A stretch of DNA of 14,549 nucleotides from an uncultured Pseudomonadota bacterium (GTDB taxonomy: Bacteria > Pseudomonadota > Gammaproteobacteria > Methylococcales > Methylomonadaceae). Below the pieces are notes generated by a model, which was not told where the DNA came from, searched no databases, and worked only from the letters and a program-made list of their open reading frames with translations. Position 1 is the first letter of the stretch. Every line of letters begins with the position of its first letter. The position numbers and the translations under genes were made by a program. Below, piece by piece: positions 1 through 5,592 of this stretch. The DNA is taken from contig CAIZCB010000471.1 of NCBI GenBank assembly GCA_903931355.1, forward strand, positions 1 through 14,549, read 5' to 3'.

Positions 1-1
1 G

Positions 2-829
2 TTTCTGGAGGGTGAGCGTCGTTTTGATATCACCCTGCGTTACGAAGAAGAGGCGCGGAATTCGGTATCGGGTTTGGAAAATTTAACTGTGCAAACTCCC
101 GATGGTCAGCGGATTCCTTTGTCAGAACTGGCGACGATTAGCGTTAATCAAGGTGCCTCGCGGATTAGTCGTGAAGACAATATGCGGCGGATTGCGATTA
201 AATGTAATTTAATCAACCGTGACCAAGGTAGTTTTGTTGCCGAGGCTCAGCAAAAAGTAGCGCAGCAAGTGGATTTGCCACCGGGTTATCGAGTGGTGTG
301 GAGTGGTCAGTTTGAGAATCAGCAACGGGCGATGAAACGCTTGGCGGTGATTGTGCCGATTAGTTTGGGATTGATTTTTGTCCTATTGTTTTGGGCGTTT
401 ATGTCGGTCAAAAATGCCTTGCTGATTGTGATGAATGTGCCGTTTGCGATGATTGGCGGTTTGCTGATTTTATTGGCGACCGGGATTAATTTGAGCGTTT
501 CCGCAGCGGTAGGCTTTATCGCCTTGTTTGGGATTGCAGTACAGAATGGCGTGATTCTAGTTTCAAACTTAAACAAGCTACGCCGCGAAGGTCAGTCATT
601 GCATGATGCGATTGTGAATGGCTCGGTGAGTCGCTTAAGACCGGTGGTGATGACCGCATTAATGGCGATGTTAGGCTTATTCCCTGCGGCTTTATCAACC
701 AGCGTTGGCTCGGAAACCGCCAAACCGTTTGCAGTGGTGATTATTGGCGGCTTAATTACTGCAACTTTGTTAACCTTAACCCTATTACCCGCGCTTTACC
801 GTTATTTTGCCGAGGCCGATGAGCCTTAA
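2..829 (+). CDS. Heavy-metal efflux RND pump inner-membrane subunit (CusA/CzcA family), 3' part
   Basis: This is the C-terminal part (275 residues) of a proton-driven RND permease of about 1030 residues in the heavy-metal efflux subfamily, which exports metal cations through a tripartite complex spanning the cell envelope. The reading frame is already open at base 2, so the gene starts upstream of the window and the internal TTG at 74 is not a start. The visible part begins in the periplasmic porter domain (EGERRFDITLRY, then the LSELATI stretch typical of CusA/CzcA). It then shows the C-terminal membrane bundle with NVPFAMIGG, GIAVQNGVILV and RLRPVVMTALMAMLG, the conserved TM10-TM11 signature region of this subfamily. 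The metal specificity cannot be told from this part. The following PII-like gene starts 9 bases after the stop and is probably co-transcribed. Confidence 0.93.
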   Translation, partial: FLEGERRFDITLRYEEEARNSVSGLENLTVQTPDGQRIPLSELATISVNQGASRISREDNMRRIAIKCNLINRDQGSFVAEAQQKVAQQVDLPPGYRVVWSGQFENQQRAMKRLAVIVPISLGLIFVLLFWAFMSVKNALLIVMNVPFAMIGGLLILLATGINLSVSAAVGFIALFGIAVQNGVILVSNLNKLRREGQSLHDAIVNGSVSRLRPVVMTALMAMLGLFPAALSTSVGSETAKPFAVVIIGGLITATLLTLTLLPALYRYFAEADEP

Positions 830-838
830 AGGATTTTT

Positions 839-1165
839 ATGAAAGAAATACGCGCTTACATTCAGCCACATAAACTGAGTCAAGTAACGATGGCTTTAAT
901 GGAAGTTCCAGGTTTTCCGGGGATGACGGTGATTGATTGTGATGGTTTTGGTCGCGAACGCACCGAACATAGCCAAGATTACAAACCGTTTTTACCGAAA
1001 AAACGCATCGAAATATTGGCCCCAGAGGATTTGGTCGAGAAAATTTTTGAAATCGTGATGCGCGTTGCTCATAGCGGCCATCATGGCGATGGTAAGGTTT
1101 ATATTTTTGATGTGCTGGAAGGTGGGCGGATTAGCACTGGGGAAAGAGCGGCGGATTTGGGTTAG
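839..1165 (+). CDS. PII-superfamily signalling protein linked to metal efflux pump
   Basis: This 108-residue protein has the size and motifs of a PII (GlnB/GlnK-like) trimeric regulator. FLPKKRIEIL follows the T-loop (about residues 37-55), SGHHGDGK (79-86) is the B-loop that binds nucleotide phosphates in PII proteins, and RISTGE (97-102) matches the C-loop. The T-loop is divergent: tyrosine 48 does not fall exactly where the uridylylated Tyr51 of enteric PII should. The second arginine of the classical RIRTGE motif is serine here. A PII group encoded beside CusA-type pumps (called PII-NG) is established, and this gene fits it: it lies 9 bases after the pump gene with a good AAAGGA ribosome site at 828-833. 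I infer a role in tuning metal efflux and not ammonium assimilation. The ligand and partner are unknown. Confidence 0.87.
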   Translation: MKEIRAYIQPHKLSQVTMALMEVPGFPGMTVIDCDGFGRERTEHSQDYKPFLPKKRIEILAPEDLVEKIFEIVMRVAHSGHHGDGKVYIFDVLEGGRISTGERAADLG

Positions 1166-1170
1166 TGTGT

Positions 1171-1199
1171 AAATTGTCATTCATAATGTAATACAATTT
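1171..1199. promoter_or_regulatory. Candidate operator/promoter palindrome of the toxin-antitoxin operon
   Basis: Seven-base inverted repeat arms AAATTGT (1171-1177) and ACAATTT (1193-1199) are separated by 15 bases, 33 bases before the antitoxin start. The right arm contains TACAAT (1192-1197), a plausible -10 box, and TTGTCA occurs twice nearby (1174-1179 and 1198-1203). An operator overlapping the promoter is expected for an autorepressed toxin-antitoxin operon. Binding by this antitoxin is inference. Confidence 0.4.
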
Positions 1200-1231
1200 G
1201 TCATCAGTATTGAGCTTATCTGGAGAATGCT

Positions 1232-1534
1232 ATGACCGCTATCAGCCTACGACTGCCTGACAATATCGAAGCAAATCTGAAAGCCGAAGCGCTACTGGTC
1301 GGCAAAACCCCTTCAGAAATCGCCCGCTTAGCCATTAGCGAATATTTAGCGCGGCGCGAAAAAGAACGCTTTATGATGCAAATGGTGGCAGAAATTCAAA
1401 CTGCTTATGCGAATCCAGTTATTGCTAATCAGGCACAAGCGTTTGCTGATGAGTTAGTTGATGAAGGCTTAAATGCGGTGATCGCTGCCGAATTAGAAGC
1501 GGGTATCGATCCTGATGAAAAATGGTGGCGCTAA
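1232..1534 (+). CDS. MazE-like antitoxin, ribbon-helix-helix type
   Basis: A 100-residue acidic protein whose N-terminus (ISLRLPDNIEANLKAEALLVGKTPSEIARLAISEYL, given here only as the region of residues 4-39) has the pattern of a CopG/MetJ-type ribbon-helix-helix: a short beta strand followed by two helices. The remainder is helical and strongly acidic near the C-terminus (LEAGIDPDEKWW), as expected of the part that wraps and neutralises a MazF toxin. The start is supported by GGAG at 1222-1225, six bases ahead. The stop overlaps the toxin ATG (TAATG at 1532-1536), which indicates translational coupling. It probably binds the palindrome upstream and represses the operon; this is inferred from the family. 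Confidence 0.82.
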   Translation: MTAISLRLPDNIEANLKAEALLVGKTPSEIARLAISEYLARREKERFMMQMVAEIQTAYANPVIANQAQAFADELVDEGLNAVIAAELEAGIDPDEKWWR

Positions 1535-1875
1535 TGAAGCGGGGTGAGATTTGGGTCGCTAATCTCAATCCTGCGCGTGGCCGTGAAATTGGTAAAGTTC
1601 GTCCGGTATTGATTATTCAAGCTGATGAGCTAATCGCAAGCATTACTCCGATGATTGTGGTTTTACCGCTATCCACTCAAATTTATCCCAGTTTTAAAAT
1701 CTGGCGAGTCACTATCGAAGCTAAAGAGCGTTTATTAAAACCTTGCCAAGTGATTACCGATCAACCAAGAGCCTTGGATAGAAGCCGTTTTGGTGAAGGG
1801 CCGTTGGCAAGCTTAACCCAGCAAGAAATGTTGGCGGTGGAAAAAAGTTTGTCGGCTGTGTTGGGAATGCTTTGA
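1534..1875 (+). CDS. MazF/PemK-family endoribonuclease toxin
   Basis: A 113-residue MazF/PemK-fold toxin, a family of ribosome-independent mRNA interferases. The characteristic order of motifs is present: KRGEIW at the N-terminus (2-7), REIGKVRPVLII (17-28) with the conserved arginine-proline loop, LPLST (44-48), and QVITDQPRALDRSRF (72-86). I start it at the ATG at 1534, which overlaps the antitoxin stop and gives the family-typical MKRGEIW start. An in-frame ATG at 1522 would add four residues (MVAL) inside the antitoxin gene and is less likely. Gene order antitoxin-toxin with one-base overlap is the standard arrangement. The gene appears intact. Cleavage specificity cannot be read from the sequence. 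Confidence 0.9.
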   Translation: MKRGEIWVANLNPARGREIGKVRPVLIIQADELIASITPMIVVLPLSTQIYPSFKIWRVTIEAKERLLKPCQVITDQPRALDRSRFGEGPLASLTQQEMLAVEKSLSAVLGML

Positions 1876-1912
1876 ATCTAATGGTTGCTTAAAAAAGCTA
1901 TTTGCATTCTAG

Positions 1913-1942
1913 GGTTGGTAAATCACAACCGTGTATTTTTTT
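1913..1942 (+). terminator. Possible weak terminator after the toxin gene
   Basis: GGTTG (1913-1917) pairs with CAACC (1926-1930) across an 8-base loop, and a run of seven T begins five bases later (1936-1942). The stem is short and the T-run is not immediately adjacent, so this is only a candidate end for the toxin-antitoxin transcript. Confidence 0.3.
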
Positions 1943-2093
1943 AATTGCGCCGTTTTATGCAAAAGTGGGTATGCTTCTAATACTCGTTATCCGCCAGTAG
2001 CAGACGTTCGCGAATGGCTGTTACTGGAATATTCAGAGAGATTGCAAGCATGTTACGAACGGAAATAGACCACTTTGAAAATACCGACTTAAC

Positions 2094-3278
2094 TTATGTT
2101 TTGCTGGACTTGCTAGTAAAATTACGAGTCAAATAGTCGTTGAACATTGGCACGGTGAAAGCGATGTCGCCATGCGAAGGGCTGTAGATCATCCCTTTGC
2201 TGATAATCTGTGCTCGGCGTGGACCCAGACTTTGAGATGATTCCCCCAATGCTTCGGCAACATCGGATGATCGATATGGGCCGGTCCCTAGCTGAGCCAT
2301 GGCAATAACGTACTCCCGTTCTTTTGGTGTGAGTCGATCAAATCGCACCTTAAAAAAGCCATCATCTAAGCGCCGAGTAGCCGCACTCTCAGCTTGTAAC
2401 GCGTCAGCAACTTCAATCCGTTCATTTTGCGCAATATTCCAGCATTGGTAGCCCCATTCTTGCAGGAAGTACGGATAACCTTGGGTTTTGAGCACAATCT
2501 CGTCCAGAGCGTCTTCACTGATGCTCACTCCCTCATCTTCGACGGGTTGCTTGATAGCGCTTTTTGAATCTGTGGGGAGCAGTGGACCTACTGCGGGATA
2601 ATGGAAGAGTCGCTCGGCATATGACTTGGCATTGCTAGATAGCGCAGCAACTTGCGGCAAACCTGCGCCGAAGAAAAGCACAGGTAGCTCCTTCTGACTT
2701 ATTTTGTGAAGAGACACGATTAATGCAGCTAAGTCATCTGGTCGTAGATACTGAACCTCATCGATAAGGAGTGTCCAAGCCTTTCCTGCCGCTTTAGCAG
2801 CATAGCCGACACGAATAAAAAGCTCTGGTAGATCACTTTCTAGGTCTCCGCTATCGGCAACACCTACTTCTGGGTCGACTGACAGAGTAACTTCGCCATA
2901 GGAAAGCTTGAAGGCCGAAGCAAAGGACTTTAGCGCTCTAAGCGCTTGGTGAGCCTGTGCTTTGGCTTGGTCGGTTACAGAGAGTTTTCGCAGAACCTGA
3001 TTGAGTTTTGGAACCAGCATTTCGCTCAATGACTTACCTTCCGGCGCTTCAAGAAATGATGTCAGGTGTCCCCTTTCCTCCGCCATCTTTTCAATTTCGT
3101 TCAGGAGCACGGTTTTACCTACTCCTCGCAAGCCGAGCAACATTTGAGGTCTGCCCCATTTGCCAATCAAGGTTCGCTGAATGGCAACATCCGCATCATT
3201 GAGAATTGCATCGCGGCCAGCAATTTCCGGTGGTTTACTGCCCGCGCCGGGCGCAAAGGGATTTCGTACAGGGTCCAT
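2094..3278 (-). CDS. AAA/STAND-type ATPase with C-terminal winged-helix region
   Basis: A 394-residue P-loop ATPase of the kind annotated simply as ATP-binding protein (archaeal-ATPase-like/AAA_16 group). GLRGVGKT (residues 49-56) is the Walker A motif. WTLLIDEVQYL (168-178) is Walker B with a DE pair. LFFGAGLPQ (201-209) looks like the sensor-1 strand, and TQGYPYFLQEWG (265-276) is the GxP-type motif in the lid domain of this family. The last 80 residues (LTPKEREYVIAMAQL and onward) resemble a winged-helix module. Start: ATG with GGAG at 3284-3287, six bases upstream. It is the minus-strand gene downstream of the integron-like cassettes, but no attC site separates it from the repeat region, so membership in the array is unproven. 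Function is unknown; relatives are often found in accessory DNA. Confidence 0.82.
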   Translation of the reverse strand: MDPVRNPFAPGAGSKPPEIAGRDAILNDADVAIQRTLIGKWGRPQMLLGLRGVGKTVLLNEIEKMAEERGHLTSFLEAPEGKSLSEMLVPKLNQVLRKLSVTDQAKAQAHQALRALKSFASAFKLSYGEVTLSVDPEVGVADSGDLESDLPELFIRVGYAAKAAGKAWTLLIDEVQYLRPDDLAALIVSLHKISQKELPVLFFGAGLPQVAALSSNAKSYAERLFHYPAVGPLLPTDSKSAIKQPVEDEGVSISEDALDEIVLKTQGYPYFLQEWGYQCWNIAQNERIEVADALQAESAATRRLDDGFFKVRFDRLTPKEREYVIAMAQLGTGPYRSSDVAEALGESSQSLGPRRAQIISKGMIYSPSHGDIAFTVPMFNDYLTRNFTSKSSKT

Positions 3279-3290
3279 GGTAGCTCCATA

Positions 3291-3340
3291 TCTATCGAAA
3301 ACTAGCTAAGTATAATGCAATATATTAGATAATCGATAGA
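3291..3340. repeat. Inverted repeat upstream of the ATPase gene
   Basis: TCTATCGA (3291-3298) and TCGATAGA (3333-3340) are perfect 8-base inverted copies, 34 bases apart, just upstream of the ATPase start at 3278. Between them lies an AT-rich stretch with a minus-strand -10-like box TATACT (3314-3309). A paired operator flanking the promoter is possible but unproven. Confidence 0.35.
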
Positions 3341-3447
3341 GTTTTGTAAATTCCGTATACTACCGTTAGCAGGCTATGCGATTAACGGGTATATGCAGGA
3401 CGGGATATTTAAAGTTTCAAATCACTTCAAAGTAACAATAAATAGTG

Positions 3448-3472
3448 CAGACGGGTTTACAAACCCCGTCTG
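3448..3472. repeat. Imperfect palindrome (hairpin-forming repeat)
   Basis: CAGACGGGTTT (3448-3458) is followed after two bases by AAACCCCGTCTG (3461-3472), complementary along its whole length apart from one extra C. It lies in the roughly 360-base stretch without a convincing gene between the ATPase gene and the truncated cassette gene. It looks like an intergenic repeat unit; it has no T-run to make it a terminator on the plus strand. Confidence 0.6.
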
Positions 3473-3497
3473 GCGACAGGTTGTTGGTTAATGCGGC

Positions 3498-3511
3498 ATA
3501 ATGGCCATTAT
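3498..3511. repeat. 14-base perfect palindrome
   Basis: ATAATGGCCATTAT is self-complementary over 14 bases. It sits between the hairpin at 3448-3472 and the larger inverted doublet at 3532-3614 and is probably part of the same palindrome-rich cluster. Confidence 0.55.
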
Positions 3512-3531
3512 TACCAAGTACGGCGTAACGG

Positions 3532-3614
3532 GTAGGGCGCAATAACCAACGGGCATTGCGCCGTATTTGGCCTTCGATCATACGGCGTAATACGCTATCG
3601 CTATTACGCCCTAC
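3532..3614. repeat. Inverted doublet of REP-like palindromic elements
   Basis: Two related hairpin units face each other. Unit 1 (3532-3566) begins GTAGGGCGCAAT and contains a perfect 8-base stem GGCGCAAT/ATTGCGCC (3536-3543 with 3555-3562). Unit 2 (3580-3614) is the reverse complement of a close variant, ending ATTACGCCCTAC, with stem GGCGTAAT/ATTACGCC (3584-3591 with 3603-3610). The spacer is 13 bases. A further partial copy, TACGGCGTAA, lies at 3519-3528. Dispersed palindromes in inverted pairs are the pattern of REP/BIME elements, which can be moved by RAYT transposases; no such transposase is in the window. The open frame reading through this stretch on the minus strand is a by-product of the repeats. 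Confidence 0.75.
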
Positions 3615-3638
3615 TTGCTTCACGTTGTTCAGCGCATC

Positions 3639-3824
3639 CTATGGCCCTAGACGAGTCAATCCTTCGGATATTTTATTAGGGCCGACCAATAGATCCCTTG
3701 CGGTTTGAAGTGCTCCACGGTTTCTGACCATAGAGAGGAACTGTGGAGCTTTATAACCCGTTTCCTCTTTTGAAATCTGGTGTTGCTCCAGAATATGAAT
3801 TTCAAATTCTTGTTCGAGGCTCAT
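3639..3824 (-). pseudogene. Truncated integron cassette gene (cassette C)
   Basis: The minus-strand frame starts 20 bases after the recombination point of the attC site at 3839-3900, with a purine-rich GGAGAGAG ribosome site directly before the ATG. Its protein (EFEIHILEQHQISKEETGYKAPQ and on) matches, as I remember it, a small domain whose members read roughly like EIYERAKxExGYNAxxFLxMV...GGLxTAxxLL...SEGxTxLWExGRLDLTVE. Here the similarity stops after KISEGLTRL: two more residues (GP) and a stop follow, so the usual WExGRLDL end, perhaps 35-40 residues, and the cassette's own attC are missing. The break lies within about 40 bases of the REP-like cluster, suggesting deletion or insertion there. 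A functional short protein cannot be excluded. The family's function is not known to me. Confidence 0.6.
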
Positions 3825-3838
3825 ACTCTCTCCATGAA

Positions 3839-3900
3839 AGCTAACGTTCGAATAATGGGCGCCGCAAGGCGTCCCGTTGATGAAGGGGTAGGTTTTAGCT
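3839..3900 (-). other. Integron attC recombination site of cassette B
   Basis: Read on the minus strand, the site begins AGCTAAAAC (R''-like, 10 bases after the cassette B stop codon) and ends GTTAGCT at 3845-3839, a variant of the consensus GTTRRRY with C in place of the last R. The outer ends AGCTAA and TTAGCT are complementary. The centre pairs GGGACGCC with GGCGCCC around a four-base loop, leaving one unpaired A, like the extrahelical base that integrases use to choose the strand. Length 62 bases, in the usual attC range. Recombination would occur between G3845 and T3844. Confidence 0.72.
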
Positions 3901-3910
3901 GGCAGCCCTA

Positions 3911-4897
3911 TTACCCAGTGTTCTTAAGGGCAGCGAGTTGCGTGTCGATCTGCCCCACGAGGACCGACTTTGACTCCGCCTTTTGGACTTCTCCCGAGAA
4001 CGCATACCAACTCGCCAAATCTGCTTGGTAGTCAGCTAACTTGGCTCCAGCGGCGGGGACAATCGCAAGATGCGGCAGGCCCACGATGCGGAGCAGCGTA
4101 CCTAGCCAGCCGAGAAGCCCGCTCGCATACTTGCCGACTGTATCCTGCTCAATGGCGTCGCGAGCCATAGTCAAGAGCCTCAGCTTCAACTCTGATGTCG
4201 GAGCCGATTGCATCTCGGTAAGTGCGGAAAGGAGATGCTCTCCATATGTTCGCACATTCTTGTCGGGTTTGATCTCAATGAGATTATCTAGACTCTTGGG
4301 GGACAAAAGGAGGCCAGTGGCATCCATGTAAGCATCGGTCGCTGCGATATGAACGTCGCCGATTACTGTGGCATGAATTGCAGGCCGGTCAATCTCGACC
4401 AAGCGTTTAAGGACTTGCCGGCGACCCGGAGAACAGATCACGGGGCAGCGCAGTTCGCGAGATAGGCTGTACTCGTAAAGGATCGAGGACATCACCATCT
4501 TCTGGACGGATTTCGGAATCTTGAAGGTCTGGGTGAGCAAAGTAGATATGACTGGATCGGAGAGGTATCGATGTACATGACCGCTCGTGTCATTAAATAG
4601 TGGCTTGTAGTCGTCCCAGTCGGCATGAAGTCCAAGTTCGATGTGAACTGCATTGCTCGAAGAGAGTTTGGATTTTGGCCAGGGATTGTCTGCTGGCGTG
4701 AGATAGACCTCGTCATAGACAAGCGTAAACATGAGCGCGCGCTCAATGTACTTGGCATAGTTTCGACCGTAGAGAGTCGTGTAGTACGAGTGACTTCCGA
4801 CCGCTCGCGTATAACAACTGCTGGCACCTTGTGTTTGATCAGCAATATATGCGTACAGAGCCCCCGAGTAGGGGTGGCCGAGAATAATCTTGGTCAT
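3911..4897 (-). CDS. Integron cassette B protein of unknown function
   Basis: I do not recognise this 328-residue protein. It occupies nearly the whole of a cassette of about 1083 bases bounded by recombination points at 4928/4927 and 3845/3844. The start ATG lies 30 bases inside the cassette and the stop 10 bases before the attC, a compact layout typical of cassette genes. No Shine-Dalgarno sequence is visible. There is no signal peptide. The N-terminal half is rich in Tyr and His (HPYSGALYAYIAD, SHSYYTTLYGRNYAKY, LHADWDDYKPL), residues 151-168 carry CPVICSPGRRQVLKRLVE, and a hydrophobic stretch at about 258-282 (SGLLGWLGTLLRIVGLPHLAIV) could be one membrane segment or a buried helix. The C-terminus looks helical and charged. 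GC content looks higher than in the flanking core genes, consistent with acquisition. Roles in defence or stress are possible for cassette proteins but nothing here shows one. Confidence 0.78.
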   Translation of the reverse strand: MTKIILGHPYSGALYAYIADQTQGASSCYTRAVGSHSYYTTLYGRNYAKYIERALMFTLVYDEVYLTPADNPWPKSKLSSSNAVHIELGLHADWDDYKPLFNDTSGHVHRYLSDPVISTLLTQTFKIPKSVQKMVMSSILYEYSLSRELRCPVICSPGRRQVLKRLVEIDRPAIHATVIGDVHIAATDAYMDATGLLLSPKSLDNLIEIKPDKNVRTYGEHLLSALTEMQSAPTSELKLRLLTMARDAIEQDTVGKYASGLLGWLGTLLRIVGLPHLAIVPAAGAKLADYQADLASWYAFSGEVQKAESKSVLVGQIDTQLAALKNTG

Positions 4898-4921
4898 GAG
4901 TGGCGAGGAAGGAGTTCTGAA

Positions 4922-4988
4922 ACCTAACGTTGAGGTGAGGGGCGCGACGCCGATAGGCGGAGCGTCCCTCTCGACCGCCGGGTTAGCC
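4922..4988 (-). other. Integron attC recombination site of cassette A
   Basis: On the minus strand the site starts GGCTAAC (4988-4982, R''), five bases after the TAA of cassette A, and ends GTTAGGT (4928-4922), an exact match to the GTTRRRY crossover consensus. Between them GGTCGAGAGGGACGC and GCGCCCCTCACC pair as an interrupted stem, with GCC/GGC closing the loop TATC. Length 67 bases. The unpaired interruptions are what attC folding models expect. This is the clearest of the three sites. Confidence 0.85.
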
Positions 4989-4993
4989 TACGG

Positions 4994-5272
4994 TTACTCA
5001 TTTGAAAGAATGATATTGGATTTGCGTAACTGCAAAATCTCCGGTGTACTCAATAGGCGGTCACAATCTGAAATGAAGCTATCCATCAATGGGGGATTCG
5101 CTTTTGTGTGACCAAAATTGAATTCGCGGTTTGCAATATTTGCGCTTTTGCTCAAGTAATGAACTCGGTCTCTGGATTGAGCATCGGTTTCGATTTGAGT
5201 GACCTTGCGTAACTGCTCATTGGCGGTAATGAAAAATGCACCGACTTGAACTTCACTGCTTTGAACTGGCAT
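4994..5272 (-). CDS. Integron cassette A small hypothetical protein
   Basis: A 92-residue protein without signal peptide or membrane segment. It begins with a likely small beta domain (VQVGAFFITANEQLRKVTQIE), has a central SREFNFGHTKANPP-like stretch (the actual text is NREFNFGHTKANPP, about residues 48-61), and a helical C-terminus (FISDCDRLL, PEILQLRKSNIILSNE). I have the impression of small cassette-borne proteins sharing the FGHTKANPP stretch but cannot name a family. The start is well fixed: AAGGAGGT at 5276-5283 is close to a perfect ribosome site four bases before the ATG. The cassette runs from about 5300 to 4928 (roughly 373 bases) and its attC begins just after the stop. Function unknown. 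Confidence 0.75.
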   Translation of the reverse strand: MPVQSSEVQVGAFFITANEQLRKVTQIETDAQSRDRVHYLSKSANIANREFNFGHTKANPPLMDSFISDCDRLLSTPEILQLRKSNIILSNE

Positions 5273-5294
5273 AAAACCTCCTTTTTTTTAAGTG

Positions 5295-5421
5295 GGCTAA
5301 CTAGTAATTAGATGGTTTCAGTATATCTACAGAAAAATGATTCCCAAACAGTAAATTAGTGATCAGCATAGAAATTCCCCTTCTGTATATCATCGGAACC
5401 TAGTCGGTATGACTGTTAAGC
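5295..5421 (-). other. Longer candidate attC site upstream of cassette A
   Basis: On the minus strand GCTTAAC (5421-5415) matches R'' consensus RYYYAAC exactly, and GTTAGCC (5301-5295) is a near match to GTTRRRY, 127 bases end to end. Inside, GGTTCC..ATAT-ACAGAA near the left end mirrors GGTTTC..ATATCTACAGAA near the right end (as reverse complement), giving an interrupted stem with a two-base bulge. Length resembles the long VCR-type attC sites. It would close an upstream cassette of which nothing recognisable remains between 5422 and 5550. Being the only boundary for cassette A's leader, it could alternatively be a degenerate attI. Confidence 0.5.
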
Positions 5422-5549
5422 ATCAAATTGCCGCCATTGAATCAAATTAGACGATAGACCGCAACGGGTCGAAACGAGTCAATTAAGCCATGAGATATTC
5501 CGAAAGTCAATTCCAACCAATAGCCCTTAAAAGTCAGCTTTTAGCGCTG

Positions 5550-5558
5550 TGCTACAAT
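5550..5558 (+). promoter_or_regulatory. Extended -10 promoter for the secreted protein gene
   Basis: TGCTACAAT is an extended -10 element (TGN plus TACAAT at 5553-5558), 35 bases before the ATG at 5593. No good -35 hexamer lies at the usual distance, which is normal for extended -10 promoters. Confidence 0.5.
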
Positions 5559-5592
5559 CGCCACTCTTTTAACTCCATTATTGGATTTCCTC

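Noticed and set aside
2087..2093. ACTTAAC (minus-strand GTTAAGT) directly after the ATPase stop, matching the attC crossover consensus
   Set aside because: No partner R'' end or paired arms lie at a suitable distance; a seven-base degenerate match is expected by chance.
3361..3400. GTTAGCA and minus-strand GTTAATC near the ATPase gene as another attC
   Set aside because: Neither fits GTTRRRY and no complementary arms connect them.
3417..3623. A 68-residue minus-strand open frame
   Set aside because: It reads straight through the REP-like palindromes, has no ribosome site and its composition reflects the repeat. It is not a credible protein.
4492..4845. Alternative 117-residue minus-strand frame and several plus-strand frames inside cassette B
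   Set aside because: They overlap the full-length 328-residue frame, which alone fits the cassette boundaries set by the two attC sites.
5457..5470. GACCGCAACGGGTC as a small palindromic repeat between 5421 and the secreted protein gene
   Set aside because: Complementarity is only four to five bases and there is no second copy in the window. The remaining bases of 5422-5549 show nothing assignable.
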